Position numbers and translations under genes: made by a program. Below the pieces are notes generated by a model. The model was given only the letters and a program-made list of their open reading frames with translations, did not search any database and was not told the DNA's origin. From positions 496,001 through 560,000 of the forward strand of contig NZ_FQXQ01000003.1 of the NCBI RefSeq assembly GCF_900130035.1: 64,000 bases of DNA, in the 5' to 3' direction. This stretch comes from Wenyingzhuangia marina (GTDB taxonomy: Bacteria; Bacteroidota; Bacteroidia; Flavobacteriales; Flavobacteriaceae). Shown here piece after piece: positions 18,062 to 28,140 of the stretch. The first letter of the stretch is position 1, and each line of letters starts with the position of its first letter.

Positions 18062-19142
18062 AGCGAATGATTTTTTTAAATTTACCTGTATCTAAATATT
18101 TTTTAACCTGATCTCTGTTGTAAAGATTATCTTCAATAGGAGAAATTAAGTTACGTACAATATCAATATGTGTAATTTGATAAGCCAATTCCACATAACC
18201 ATATCCTTTTAATTGTCCGTTTTCTAATAAAAAGATAGATTTCTCGGCTGTTCCTCTACCGTTATCAATAAATAATGCATTACCAGAATTAAAAACAGTG
18301 GTTGGAATATTTTTTTTAGAAATCGTATTAAATCTAGGTTTGTTTTTTTCTATGGCTTGATTACTTTTAATACTAGAAATTAACAAACTTCCTGTTTCTT
18401 CAAAAGTAATGTCGTGAATCTTTTTTTGTAAAGATTTAGAACGATTGGATTTACGCATCAATAGTTGGTTGACCCCCGTTCTAATGTTTTTGTTTTTACC
18501 GATGTAAATAATATCACCGTTTTCGTTATGGATATAGAAGACTCCTGTTTTTCTTGGGGATTTGTCTAATAATTTTTGAAAGTGGTTGCTTAATTTACTT
18601 TTGGTTTTTCCTTCGGCCCTAATGTTGGTCTTAATAATGGTTTTATCTACATCTTTATTTAACAACATTTTAAAAAGCTTTACAGTTGCAAGTGCATCTC
18701 CATTGGCTCTATGTCTTTCACTCATAGGAATTCCAAGACTTTTACAAAGTTTACCAAGACTATAAGATTCTTGATCTGGAATTAATTTTCTACTCAATTC
18801 AACTGTACAAAGTGTGTCTTTTGTGTAATTATAGCCCAAACGATTGAACTCATTCCTAAGAATTCTATAATCAAAACTAGAGTTGTGAGCAACCAAAACA
18901 CAGTCTTCTGTAATTTCTATAATTTGCTTGGCTATTTCGTGAAACTTAGGAGCATTTCGTAACATTTTGTTATTAATACCTGTTAGTTGTACCACAAAAG
19001 GTTGGATAGGAATTTCGGGATTGACCAAAGTAATGAACTTATCAACTACTTTTTTTCCATCAAATTTATGAATGGCTATTTCAGTCATTCCTTCTTCATT
19101 AAATTTTCCTCCAGTAGTTTCTATATCTAGAATAGCGTACAT
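18054..19142 (-). CDS. DnaQ-type 3'-5' exonuclease with GIY-YIG endonuclease domain
   Basis: 362 aa. The N-terminal exonuclease fold (about residues 1-170) has Exo I (AILDIETTG), Exo II (VAHNSSFDYRIL) and Exo III (HRANGDALAT) blocks, with His and Asp placed as in DEDDh enzymes. A GIY-YIG domain follows at about 198-275, starting GVFYIHNENGDIIYIGKNKN. The arrangement resembles the polymerase III epsilon-like/UvrC-like (Cho-type) fusions known in bacteria, which suggests DNA repair. The C-terminal region has no clear family. It leads the four-gene minus-strand run with the channel, miaA and the acyltransferase. Confidence 0.88.
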   Translation of the reverse strand: MYAILDIETTGGKFNEEGMTEIAIHKFDGKKVVDKFITLVNPEIPIQPFVVQLTGINNKMLRNAPKFHEIAKQIIEITEDCVLVAHNSSFDYRILRNEFNRLGYNYTKDTLCTVELSRKLIPDQESYSLGKLCKSLGIPMSERHRANGDALATVKLFKMLLNKDVDKTIIKTNIRAEGKTKSKLSNHFQKLLDKSPRKTGVFYIHNENGDIIYIGKNKNIRTGVNQLLMRKSNRSKSLQKKIHDITFEETGSLLISSIKSNQAIEKNKPRFNTISKKNIPTTVFNSGNALFIDNGRGTAEKSIFLLENGQLKGYGYVELAYQITHIDIVRNLISPIEDNLYNRDQVKKYLDTGKFKKIIRFE

Positions 19143-19297
19143 TTAATCAATTAACAGTTAATATTAAGCTTTGTAAGCTTTATGTTTTGTCACAAATATA
19201 ACATATCCAAATTGATTGATGTTAGCAGAGGCATAACTATTTAAAAAGTGAGGTTGTATTGATTTTTATTAATTAGAGAATAACTTTTTTCTTTTAG

Positions 19298-19305
19298 TAC
19301 ATTTG
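19298..19305 (+). promoter_or_regulatory. -7 box of the AraC-family gene
   Basis: TACATTTG, a perfect TAnnTTTG, lies 20 nt before the GTG start at 19326. No convincing -33 partner is seen. Confidence 0.5.
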
Positions 19306-19325
19306 TAAGAATTAAATAAGATCGG

Positions 19326-20201
19326 GTGAAAATATTTAATACCATTGATGAAGTTTTAAAAGAACTTAAACTTACTAAAAAAAGCATCTCGCCTTATTTC
19401 TATATTTTTAAGTTTGAAGAAATAGATTATGTTAAAAGAGTTGAAACTTTTCCTCATTACAAGCGGTTTTTTGAGGTTTCCTTTTATGAAGAAAATAAAA
19501 ATAAAGTTCAAATAGGGCATACCAAACTTCAAGATTTAGACAATACCATCACTTTTACATCACCCATGCAATCGCTTTCTGTAAATCGTATAGAAAGACC
19601 TGTTGGCTTTGTATTGTTTTTTAATGCCAAGTTTTTTACACCAGAGAGACATCAATATAATATTCAGCAAGATTTCCCTTTTTTTAAGTTAAATACCACA
19701 CCTATTTACAAGATTAGTAAGAACGAAAAAAGTTTTATTAAAAATATTTTAGAGGCCATTTATGTAGAGAACGAAGAAAATCAAGCCCAAAGTAAAGAAA
19801 TGATTCAATCTTACCTGTTGATTTTGTTAAACTATATAACAAGAATTTTAAAAGGAGATTCTGGAAATGTGAAACTAAAACGATATGAAGAAATTACGTC
19901 TAATTTTGAAGAAATGATTTTACAAGAAGATGAAAGTTATAAAAGCATAGCTTCTTATGCCAAATTATTAGGAATTACTCCTTTGTATTTGTCCGAATGT
20001 GTGAAGAAAACAACAGGATTATCTGCTAAAAAAGTATTAACAAATTATCAAATCTTAAAAGCAAAATCTTTATTAGTACAAACTTCTATGTCTATAGATA
20101 ATATAGCTCATATTATGGGTTTTAAAGAGACCACTAATTTTATTAAATTCTTTAAAAAGGAGGAGCAAATTACTCCATTAGCATATAGAAAACTACCATA
20201 A
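19326..20201 (+). CDS. AraC-family transcriptional regulator
   Basis: 291 aa. The C-terminal ~100 residues hold two helix-turn-helix motifs of the AraC type (YKSIASYAKLLGITPLYLSE and MSIDNIAHIMGFKETTNFIK). The N-terminal half looks like a cupin-type sensing domain (RYFEVSFYEENKN region). The start is a GTG at 19326 (MKIFNTIDEVLKEL). An MFS exporter follows 86 bp downstream in the same direction, so it is the likely target. A dyad overlapping the exporter promoter begins at the stop codon (see the 20201-20225 entry). Confidence 0.9.
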   Translation: MKIFNTIDEVLKELKLTKKSISPYFYIFKFEEIDYVKRVETFPHYKRFFEVSFYEENKNKVQIGHTKLQDLDNTITFTSPMQSLSVNRIERPVGFVLFFNAKFFTPERHQYNIQQDFPFFKLNTTPIYKISKNEKSFIKNILEAIYVENEENQAQSKEMIQSYLLILLNYITRILKGDSGNVKLKRYEEITSNFEEMILQEDESYKSIASYAKLLGITPLYLSECVKKTTGLSAKKVLTNYQILKAKSLLVQTSMSIDNIAHIMGFKETTNFIKFFKKEEQITPLAYRKLP

Positions 20202-20225
20202 AAAGTATCATTATAGTATACTTTT
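20201..20225. promoter_or_regulatory. dyad between the AraC gene and the MFS gene
   Basis: Arms AAAAGTAT and ATACTTTT are separated by 9 nt. The dyad lies immediately upstream of the putative -33/-7 promoter of the exporter gene. It could be a binding site for the AraC protein, or a weak hairpin terminator; the T run after it is short. Confidence 0.4.
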
Positions 20226-20228
20226 GTA

Positions 20229-20260
20229 TTGCTCTAACATTTATAAACCTCCTAACTTTG
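20229..20260 (+). promoter_or_regulatory. promoter of the MFS exporter gene
   Basis: TTG at 20229-20231, 21 nt spacer, then TAACTTTG (TAnnTTTG) at 20253-20260, 27 nt before the ATG at 20288. Confidence 0.55.
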
Positions 20261-20287
20261 CCCTCATAAACAAAAGAAGTTTTATTT

Positions 20288-21523
20288 ATGAAAAGTTTAA
20301 GGTTAGATAAAAACAAAAATATGGGAGTGATTACAGTGTTAATCGCCTTCCTAACCGCTTTGTCATCATTGGCAATAGATTCTTTTTTATCGGGAATGCC
20401 TTTAATGGCTCAATTTTTTGGAGTAGAAATCAATACCATAGAACTAATCATTACTCTTTATTTTTTAGGATTTGCTGTGGGTAATTTTTTTGGTGGTCCA
20501 TTGTCTGATGCGTTCGGAAGAAAAAAAATTGCCTTGGCTGGAATTGGACTTTATGGATTTTCTGCTTTATCTATTCCTTTTTGCGATACCATAGAAATGG
20601 TTTTAGTGCTTAGGTTTTTTCAAGCTTTTGGTGGTGGTTTTGCTACTGTAACAGCCAATTTATTTATTAGAGATTGGTATCAAGGAAAACAAGTAGCTAG
20701 GTTAATTACCATTACGGCTATGATTATGATGTTGGTTCCTTTGTTTGCTCCTGTATTAGGAGGTTTTTTAATCAATTTACAAGGGTGGAAGTTGGTGTTT
20801 TATTTTCTGTTTGCCATGTCTGTGGTTTTGTTTATTATTTTCTATTTATTGATTCCAGAATCTAGAGAAAAAGCAAGTATTACCAATAAAATAACAGCCA
20901 AACAATTGGTTGCCAAATACAAAATACTATTGTCAGATAAAAAAGCTGTTATCTTTTTATTTGCATTGTGTTTTCCAGTATCAGGGTTATATGTATTTAT
21001 TACCAGTGCTTCTTTTATCTATTTAGAATATTTTAATGTAGAAGTAAGTGTTTTCCCTTTAATATTTGCAACAAGCATTATATTAAACGTACTAGCATCG
21101 TTTTCAAATACTTATTTGCTTAGGGTATATGAGGCTAAAAAATTATTTCAATTAGGAATTACCATTCAGTTAATTTCAGGGTTTTCATTGTTTGTAATTA
21201 CCTTATTAGATTTAGTAACTTTTTGGAATGTATTTATTTTAATAGCCTTGTTTATTGGTAGTATAGGTTTCATATTTGGAAATGGATCAGCTATTTTGTT
21301 AGATATCAAACCAGAAGTAAGTGGAGCTGCAAACGCAGCAATCGGAATTACAAGATTTATTTTAGGGTTTTTAGCCGGAACCCTAGTAGCCATTTTTCAC
21401 ACCAATGATTTAGTTCCTATTGGAATTGGAATGTTTGTTTGTTCTTTAATAGGGAATGTTATTTTTTTGGTTTTTAAATCAGTTAGTAATAAGTCAGTAT
21501 TATTTGCAAGTTCCTGTAATTAA
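20288..21523 (+). CDS. Bcr/CflA-type MFS multidrug exporter
   Basis: 411 aa, twelve predicted membrane segments. The first helix bears the Bcr/CflA pattern LSSLAIDSFLSGMPLMAQFF, and the loop after helix 2 has the MFS motif GPLSDAFGRKKIALAG. Members export drugs or small metabolites by proton antiport from the inner membrane. Behind it is a 141-bp gap before the M1 peptidase. Control by the AraC gene just upstream is likely from position only. Confidence 0.9.
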   Translation: MKSLRLDKNKNMGVITVLIAFLTALSSLAIDSFLSGMPLMAQFFGVEINTIELIITLYFLGFAVGNFFGGPLSDAFGRKKIALAGIGLYGFSALSIPFCDTIEMVLVLRFFQAFGGGFATVTANLFIRDWYQGKQVARLITITAMIMMLVPLFAPVLGGFLINLQGWKLVFYFLFAMSVVLFIIFYLLIPESREKASITNKITAKQLVAKYKILLSDKKAVIFLFALCFPVSGLYVFITSASFIYLEYFNVEVSVFPLIFATSIILNVLASFSNTYLLRVYEAKKLFQLGITIQLISGFSLFVITLLDLVTFWNVFILIALFIGSIGFIFGNGSAILLDIKPEVSGAANAAIGITRFILGFLAGTLVAIFHTNDLVPIGIGMFVCSLIGNVIFLVFKSVSNKSVLFASSCN

Positions 21524-21664
21524 CTTACATTTTTATAAAGTTTACAGCTGGCTTGGTTAAGAAATATGTTTAAAAACAGTTTTTTAACCAAGCTTTTATT
21601 TTGATAACTTAATATGAATACTGTAATTTTAATCGCTCATTGAATAAATTATATACCCACACTT

Positions 21665-23617
21665 ATGAGACAAGTTTTTAAATGGTCTGTACTAAGTCTG
21701 TTTTCTTTTCAGATGTTTACAGTTTCCGCACAAGATGTAATCCCAAATAATCAAAGTGATTTTAATCCTATCATGTATCGTCAGAGTAGTCCATACAGAT
21801 CTGCATTGGGACAACCAGGAGATCAATATTGGCAAAATCAAGCAGATTATAATATTGAAGCTACTTTAGATCCTGAAAAAAATACAATTACAGGGCATGT
21901 TACCTTAACCTATCACAACAATAGTCCGTATGATTTGAATTATATATGGATGTATGTAGAACAAAATCGTTTTACAGAAACTTCTAGAGGTACCTTAACT
22001 ACTCCTATTATGGGAAATCGTTATTCAGGTGATGTAGATGGAGGTTGTGATATTTCTAATCTTGAAGCAAGAGCTAACAAAAGAAGTAAAGTTTCTTCAA
22101 AGCACGTAATTTCTGATACTAGAATGCAAGTGTTTTTTAATGATCCTATTTCAGCTAAGAATGGTGTTGCTACGGTAAGCATGGATTTTACTTATGTAAT
22201 TCCTAAAGCAGGAATGGATAGAATGGGAAGATTAGAAACCGATAATGGAATTGTTTATTCTTTAGCACAATGGTACCCTAGAGTTGCCGTTTTTGATGAT
22301 GTGAAGGGATGGAATACTGAACCTTATTTAGGGGCAGGAGAGTTTTATGTAGATTATGGTAATTACGATTACAAAGTAACCGTTCCTTATAATTATGTTG
22401 TAGTTGGTTCAGGAGCTTTGGAAAACGATAAAGAAGTTTTGACATCAACCCAAAGAGATCGTTTTGCAAAAGCAGCTAAAAGCGATGATAGAGTTTATAT
22501 TATTACTCCAGAGGAAGTAAATGATGTTGATAAAACTCGCCCAACCAAGAAAGGAACACTTACTTGGCATTTTAAAATGGAAAACACTCGTGATGTTGCT
22601 TTTGCTACTTCTAAAGCTTTTGTTTGGGATGCTGCTAGAATCAATTTACCAAGTGGAAAAACCGCCATGGCACAATCTGTATATCCAAAAGAAGTTTCTG
22701 GAGATGATGCTTGGGGACGTTCTACAGAATATACAAAAGGATCGGTAGAAAACTATTCTAATCAATGGTTTGAGTATCCATACCCAAATGCTGTAAACGT
22801 GGCTTCAAATGTTGGTGGAATGGAATATCCAGGTTTAAGTTTTTGTAGTTCAAGAAGTAAAGGAGCAGGTTTGTGGGGAGTTACAGATCATGAATTTGGA
22901 CACAATTGGTTTCCTATGATTGTAGGATCTAATGAGCGTTTATATCCTTGGATGGACGAAGGATTCAACACTTTTATCAACTACTACAGTGCCAAAGCTT
23001 TTAACAATGAAGAATATCCAAACGATTTAATCAAAGGAAGAAAAAGTTTAAGAATTTATAATTCTAAAAACAGAGAAGGAGTAGATACATATCCTGATAT
23101 AGTAAATACTCGTAATTTGGGTAACACCGCTTATGGAAAACCAGGATTGGGATTGATTATGTTAAGAGAATATATTTTAGGTCCAGAACGTTTTGATTAT
23201 GCTTTTAAAGAGTATATCAAAAATTGGTCTTACAAACATCCACAACCGTCAGACTTTTTTAACGCAATGGAGAATGGAGCAGGAGAGAACTTAAATTGGT
23301 TTTGGAGAGGATGGTTTTATGGAACAGGTAATATTGATTTAGCGATTTCTTACGTTCAGTCTTATAAAGGAGATTATGTAATTGTTTTGGAAAACAGAGG
23401 AGATATTCCAATGCCAGTAAAGTTAAAAGTAACTTATGATGATGATACTTCTGAAATTAAAGACATTCCTGTAGAAATTTGGCAAAGAGGAGATAGTTGG
23501 AATTATTTATTAAAAACAGATAAAAAATTAAAATCTGTTGAAATTGATCCAGATAAAATTTTACCAGATGTTAATAGTTCAAATGATGTTTGGCCTAGTG
23601 ATATTTATAAAGATTAA
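21665..23617 (+). CDS. M1 family zinc metallopeptidase (secreted)
   Basis: 650 aa with a signal peptide (FSFQMFTVSAQ). The catalytic zinc site HEFGHNWFP is followed, after 18 residues, by the third ligand Glu in PWMDEGFNTF, which is the M1 HExxH-x18-E rule. The exopeptidase recognition motif appears as GGMEYPGL rather than GAMEN, as is common in this subgroup. It is likely an aminopeptidase-like enzyme in the periplasm or outside. No T9SS tail is present. It is monocistronic with a strong terminator after it. Confidence 0.92.
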   Translation: MRQVFKWSVLSLFSFQMFTVSAQDVIPNNQSDFNPIMYRQSSPYRSALGQPGDQYWQNQADYNIEATLDPEKNTITGHVTLTYHNNSPYDLNYIWMYVEQNRFTETSRGTLTTPIMGNRYSGDVDGGCDISNLEARANKRSKVSSKHVISDTRMQVFFNDPISAKNGVATVSMDFTYVIPKAGMDRMGRLETDNGIVYSLAQWYPRVAVFDDVKGWNTEPYLGAGEFYVDYGNYDYKVTVPYNYVVVGSGALENDKEVLTSTQRDRFAKAAKSDDRVYIITPEEVNDVDKTRPTKKGTLTWHFKMENTRDVAFATSKAFVWDAARINLPSGKTAMAQSVYPKEVSGDDAWGRSTEYTKGSVENYSNQWFEYPYPNAVNVASNVGGMEYPGLSFCSSRSKGAGLWGVTDHEFGHNWFPMIVGSNERLYPWMDEGFNTFINYYSAKAFNNEEYPNDLIKGRKSLRIYNSKNREGVDTYPDIVNTRNLGNTAYGKPGLGLIMLREYILGPERFDYAFKEYIKNWSYKHPQPSDFFNAMENGAGENLNWFWRGWFYGTGNIDLAISYVQSYKGDYVIVLENRGDIPMPVKLKVTYDDDTSEIKDIPVEIWQRGDSWNYLLKTDKKLKSVEIDPDKILPDVNSSNDVWPSDIYKD

Positions 23618-23620
23618 AAC

Positions 23621-23653
23621 AAAAAGTTCCAGAGAAATCTGGAACTTTTTTTA
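23621..23653. terminator. bidirectional terminator
   Basis: Stem AAAAGTTCCAGA / TCTGGAACTTTT with a GAAA loop, flanked by A and T runs. It lies between the convergent M1 peptidase gene and the YggS-family gene. Confidence 0.9.
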
Positions 23654-24313
23654 TTTGTTATAGTTTCTATTTCCGAAAATGGCACTTCCTACACGAACCA
23701 TATTACTTCCTTGTTCGATAGCCAATTCATAATCACCACTCATTCCCATAGAAATGGTGTTGAATTGTGGTTGAGTAGGTTTTAGTTCCTCATAAAAGGT
23801 TTTAAGCGATGAGAATTCTTGTTTTATTTGACTTTCATCCTCTACAAAACTAGCCATTCCCATCAATCCAACTACATTAATGTTTTGTAAACTACTATAA
23901 TCATCGGAATTTAAGATATTCAATATTTCTTCTTTTGATAACCCAAATTTAGAGTCTTCTTCAGCTATTTTTAATTGTAGTAAACAGTTGATGATTCTAT
24001 CGTTTTTTTTAGCTTGTTTGTTGATTTCTTTTAAGGTTGAAAATTTATCAACTCCATGAATTAAATCTACAAAATGAGCCATGTATTTTACCTTATTACT
24101 TTGTAAATGACCAATCATATGCCAAGAGATATCTTTGGGTAAAACATCGTATTTCTCTACCATTTCCTGAATTTTATTTTCACCAAAAATTCTTTGTCCC
24201 GCATCATAGGCTTCTTGAAGATCTGAAACAGGTTTGGTTTTGGATACGGCAACCAAAGTAACTTCTTTAGGAAGTGTTTTTTTGATATATACTAAATTTT
24301 GAGAAATACTCAT
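23651..24313 (-). CDS. YggS-family pyridoxal-phosphate homeostasis protein
   Basis: 220 aa, the family length. PLP binds the Lys of VTLVAVSKTKP. The motifs IFGENKIQEM, WHMIGHLQSNK, GLMGMAS and TISMGMSGDYELAI are typical of PLPBP/YggS proteins, which hold and buffer PLP and affect amino-acid pools. It is cytoplasmic. It is a separate unit: the serA terminator lies between it and the serC-serA genes. Confidence 0.95.
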   Translation of the reverse strand: MSISQNLVYIKKTLPKEVTLVAVSKTKPVSDLQEAYDAGQRIFGENKIQEMVEKYDVLPKDISWHMIGHLQSNKVKYMAHFVDLIHGVDKFSTLKEINKQAKKNDRIINCLLQLKIAEEDSKFGLSKEEILNILNSDDYSSLQNINVVGLMGMASFVEDESQIKQEFSSLKTFYEELKPTQPQFNTISMGMSGDYELAIEQGSNMVRVGSAIFGNRNYNK

Positions 24314-24344
24314 TCAAATAAGTTTTAAGTTGTATGTAAAAATA

Positions 24345-24378
24345 AAAAATCCCCACAAACATAAGTCTATGGGGATTG
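24345..24378 (-). terminator. terminator after serA
   Basis: On the minus strand, stem AATCCCCA / TGGGGATT with a loop of about 14 nt is followed by a T run. Confidence 0.85.
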
Positions 24379-24398
24379 AATTTATATAGTGAATTAAA

Positions 24399-25349
24399 TT
24401 ACTTCAAAATAGAAATAATTTGATCTGCTAATTCAGTACCAATACGGTCTTGTGCTTCTAAAGTTGCAGCACCAATATGTGGAGTTAATGAAATGTTAGG
24501 ATTCATTAATACTTTCATAGATGGTTTAGGCTCGCTTTCAAAAACGTCTAATCCAGCTTTTGCAATTTCTCCACTTTCTAAAGCTTCAATCAAAGCAACT
24601 TCATCAATTACTCCACCACGAGCAGCGTTGATAATAATTGCAGTGTTTTTCATCATTTTAAATTCTGGAGTACTAATTACATAACCATCTTGAGCTGGTA
24701 CGTGTAATGTAATAAAATCAGCATTCTTTAAAACTTCTTCTTTAGATACTGTGTTTACAGTAAAAGAAACTTTTTGTCCATCAAAGAACTCTAAGTCTAA
24801 ATCAACTTTGTCAAAGAAAGGGTCAAAAGCAATTACTTTCATACCTAATCCCAAAGCAATTTTAGCAGTAGCTTGACCAATACGACCGAAACCAATTACT
24901 CCTAAAGTTTGTCCTTTTAATTCAACTCCCTTAGCATAAGATTTCTTTAAAGCTCCAAATTTAGAATCACCTTCTAAAGGCATGTTTCTGTTTGCATCTT
25001 GTAAGAAACGTACCAAACCAAATAAGTGAGCAAATACTAATTCTCCAACTGAGTGAGAAGAAGATGCTGGTGTATTGATTACGTGTAATCCTTTATCTTT
25101 AGCGTATTGTACATCAATGTTGTCCATTCCAACACCACCACGACCGATGATTTTTAAAGAAGGACAAGCATCAATTAATTCTTGTCTTACTGTGGTTGCA
25201 GATCTTACTAAGATCACATCAATGTTGTTTTCGTTGATGTAGTTTTCTAATTGATCTTGAGCAACTGTGTTTAAAATTACTTCAAATCCTGCTTTTTCTA
25301 AGGCATCAACACCTGATTGTGCTAAACCGTCGTTTGCTAAAACTTTCAT
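24399..25349 (-). CDS. serA: D-3-phosphoglycerate dehydrogenase, short form
   Basis: 316 aa. The NAD-binding motif is GVIGFGRIGQATAKIA. Catalytic Arg, Glu and His are in NAARGGVIDEVALIEAL and the PHIGAATLEAQ end block. No ACT domain is present, so feedback by serine through that domain is not expected. It catalyses the first step of serine synthesis. It lies 31 bp after serC in the same direction, giving a two-gene serine operon. A generic 2-hydroxyacid dehydrogenase is the alternative, but the serC neighbour makes SerA most likely. Confidence 0.92.
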   Translation of the reverse strand: MKVLANDGLAQSGVDALEKAGFEVILNTVAQDQLENYINENNIDVILVRSATTVRQELIDACPSLKIIGRGGVGMDNIDVQYAKDKGLHVINTPASSSHSVGELVFAHLFGLVRFLQDANRNMPLEGDSKFGALKKSYAKGVELKGQTLGVIGFGRIGQATAKIALGLGMKVIAFDPFFDKVDLDLEFFDGQKVSFTVNTVSKEEVLKNADFITLHVPAQDGYVISTPEFKMMKNTAIIINAARGGVIDEVALIEALESGEIAKAGLDVFESEPKPSMKVLMNPNISLTPHIGAATLEAQDRIGTELADQIISILK

Positions 25350-25380
25350 TTAATTATTGTTTATGCTTAGGGTCTAAGCG

Positions 25381-26439
25381 TTAAAATTTCTTCATTACGT
25401 CAATTAAAGCTTGTACGCTTTCTTTAGGCATAGCGTTGTAAATAGAAGCTCTAAATCCTCCTACAGAACGGTGACCTTTTACGTTGCTAATTCCAGCTTC
25501 TGCACAAGCAGCTAAGAATTCTGCATCTTTAGATTCGTCTTTTAATAAGAATACTACATTCATTAATGAACGATCTTCTTTAGCAACACTATTTACAAAT
25601 GATGGGTTGTTATCAATTTCATTGTACAACATAGCCGCTTTTTCTTCATTGTGTTTTTCAACAGCTTTTAATCCACCTTGAGCTTTCATGTATTCTAAAT
25701 TTAACATAGAAACATAAATAGCAAAAACAGGAGGCGTATTAAACATACTTTCTCCTTTGATATGGATTTGATAATCTAACATAGAAGGAATGGTTCTACC
25801 AGTATTTCCTAATAAGTCTTTTTGAATAATAACCAAAGTAGCTCCGGCAGGACCTAAGTTCTTTTGTGCACCAGCATAAATAATTCCGAATTTAGAAACA
25901 TCTACAGGTTTAGAGAAAATATCAGAAGACATATCTGCAACCAAAGGAACTTCTGTAGTAGGGAACTCTTTAAATTGTGTTCCAAAAATAGTGTTGTTTG
26001 TAGTAATGTGAACATAATCAGCATCCGAAGGAATAGTATATCCTTTAGGTATGTAGTTATAGTTAGTGTCTTTAGAAGTAGCCACAACTTCAACCTCTCC
26101 AAACAACTTAGCTTCTTTAATAGCTTTAGAACTCCAAGCTCCAGTATCTACATAGGCAGCTTTACCACCTTCGTTTTTCATTAAATTGATGGCTGTCATT
26201 AAAAATTGCATAGAAGCTCCACCTTGTAAAAACAATACTTCGTGAGTTTCTGGCACATATAACAATTCTTTAACCAATGCTACAGCTTTGTCATAAACAG
26301 CAACAAATTCCTTGCTACGGTGAGATATTTCAATTAATGATAAACCTGTGTTGTCAAAATCTAATACAGCTTGACTAGCTTTCTCAAAAACTTCTTGAGG
26401 TAGGATTGAAGGACCTGCGCTAAAATTATGTTTTTTCAT
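25381..26439 (-). CDS. serC: 3-phosphoserine/phosphohydroxythreonine transaminase
   Basis: About 352 aa from the ATG at 26439 ([14 protein letters not shown]), which begins the conserved block. An in-frame ATG at 26466 would add a non-conserved nine-residue lead and is less likely. The PLP lysine lies in [12 protein letters not shown], and the phosphate-binding [14 protein letters not shown] closes the C-terminus. It makes phosphoserine for serine and for pyridoxine synthesis. It pairs with serA. Confidence 0.97.
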   Translation of the reverse strand: MKKHNFSAGPSILPQEVFEKASQAVLDFDNTGLSLIEISHRSKEFVAVYDKAVALVKELLYVPETHEVLFLQGGASMQFLMTAINLMKNEGGKAAYVDTGAWSSKAIKEAKLFGEVEVVATSKDTNYNYIPKGYTIPSDADYVHITTNNTIFGTQFKEFPTTEVPLVADMSSDIFSKPVDVSKFGIIYAGAQKNLGPAGATLVIIQKDLLGNTGRTIPSMLDYQIHIKGESMFNTPPVFAIYVSMLNLEYMKAQGGLKAVEKHNEEKAAMLYNEIDNNPSFVNSVAKEDRSLMNVVFLLKDESKDAEFLAACAEAGISNVKGHRSVGGFRASIYNAMPKESVQALIDVMKKF

Positions 26440-26523
26440 TATATATTTAATTTTTGGAAAGCACAAATTTATAAAATCTAGTCACTTTACCTTTACGTTT
26501 GAGTATTTATTTTTAACGTTTTT

Positions 26524-27582
26524 TTATAATGTTATTAAAAAATTAACAGTATCAACGTTATCTGCATAATTCCATAATTTTGGAAGCTGTGTTTGACCAA
26601 ATTTTACACTATCTTCAATATTTAGCTCAGAAGTGATACATTGAACTTTGTCTGAATCGTCTTTTAATTTGGTTTTAAGGCTATCAAAATCATCATAGAA
26701 TTCATAAAATAGACTGGCGATAGGAGAGGCATAACTTTTGTCTTCTTTTAACATTAAAAAACCATTTTCTTTAATGTCAAATAAACTCATTAAATAGACT
26801 GCTTTATTGTAATCGTAATTGTTAGCGTATTTGGTATAGTTAAGAATGTCTTTGTGTTTGTAAACAGCCTTAAAAAGCTTGTCAAAATCATAATTTCTTG
26901 GAATAAATATTTTAGAAACATTTCTACAACCTAAGCCGTAGTATCTAAAAATATCATCACTTAAATTTTCTAGTTGTTCATGTGTTTCATTACCATCTAA
27001 AACGGCCACAGAATTTCTACTCTTTCTAATAATGTGAGGATGTTTACCAAAGTAGTAATCAAAATAACGAGCGGTGTTGTTGCTTCCTGTAGCAATTACA
27101 GCATCATAATTTTGTAATTTTTCTTCGGTAAAATTAAATGTTCCTTTAAAGCTAGGTTCTACATATTCTAAATATTTTGCTATTAAAGGAATAAAATATT
27201 TATCGTTTGATGACAATTTAGCCAAGACCTTATTTCCTGTGATGGCTACACATAAAAAATCATGAAAACCAACCAAAGGAATGTTTCCAGCCATAATAAC
27301 CGCAATGGTTTTATCGCTGGTTGATTGAATGTTATAGTCTTGTAACCACTGTTCAATACTCTCTTTAGTCAGTGTTTTTGCCCAACTATCAAAAGCAAAT
27401 AGCACATTGTTTTGAGTAAACCAACTGTTGTATTCTTCGGCTCTTTTTATTTGAGTAGTAAATACCTCAAAAAATAAGTCATTAAAAGGGACTTCTTCTT
27501 TTTTAAGAATCCCAGTTGTTGTAAATTGCGAAAGAAATTGCCCTAAGGTAATAAATGCTTGTTTTCTCTTATCTAAACTCAT
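26524..27582 (-). CDS. acyl-CoA reductase (LuxC-like)
   Basis: 352 aa. The region AVIMAGNIPLVGFHDFLCV is the nucleotide-binding motif typical of the LuxC/acyl-CoA reductase family, and YYGLGCRNVSKIF holds the probable catalytic Cys. It would reduce an acyl-CoA to aldehyde with NAD(P)H. This family is common in Bacteroidota beside serC/serA and a divergent 4Fe-4S ferredoxin, as here, though the physiological substrate is unknown to me. Confidence 0.85.
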   Translation of the reverse strand: MSLDKRKQAFITLGQFLSQFTTTGILKKEEVPFNDLFFEVFTTQIKRAEEYNSWFTQNNVLFAFDSWAKTLTKESIEQWLQDYNIQSTSDKTIAVIMAGNIPLVGFHDFLCVAITGNKVLAKLSSNDKYFIPLIAKYLEYVEPSFKGTFNFTEEKLQNYDAVIATGSNNTARYFDYYFGKHPHIIRKSRNSVAVLDGNETHEQLENLSDDIFRYYGLGCRNVSKIFIPRNYDFDKLFKAVYKHKDILNYTKYANNYDYNKAVYLMSLFDIKENGFLMLKEDKSYASPIASLFYEFYDDFDSLKTKLKDDSDKVQCITSELNIEDSVKFGQTQLPKLWNYADNVDTVNFLITL

Positions 27583-27601
27583 TATAAGTTAGTTTGTGGG
27601 T

Positions 27602-28009
<408 letters not shown>

Positions 28010-28028
28010 GGTTAAAAACATACTTATT

Positions 28029-28064
28029 AAAAACGCCAATCATAATTTATGATTGGCGTTTTTT
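28029..28064 (+). terminator. terminator after the ferredoxin gene
   Basis: Stem AAAACGCCAATCAT / ATGATTGGCGTTTT with a short AT loop and a T run. Confidence 0.92.
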
Positions 28065-28074
28065 GTTTGATAAA

Positions 28075-28106
28075 TTGAAAGAAAAAAATATAAGATGATA
28101 TATTTG
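28075..28106 (+). promoter_or_regulatory. promoter of the SGNH hydrolase gene
   Basis: TTG at 28075-28077, 21-nt spacer, TATATTTG (TAnnTTTG) at 28099-28106, 34 nt before the ATG at 28141. Confidence 0.6.
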
Positions 28107-28140
28107 TGATATTATCAAAATCTATTGAATCCTTTACAGT

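Noticed and set aside
25864-26184. A 106-aa plus-strand protein
   Set aside because: It is antisense to serC, which is fully conserved in its own frame.
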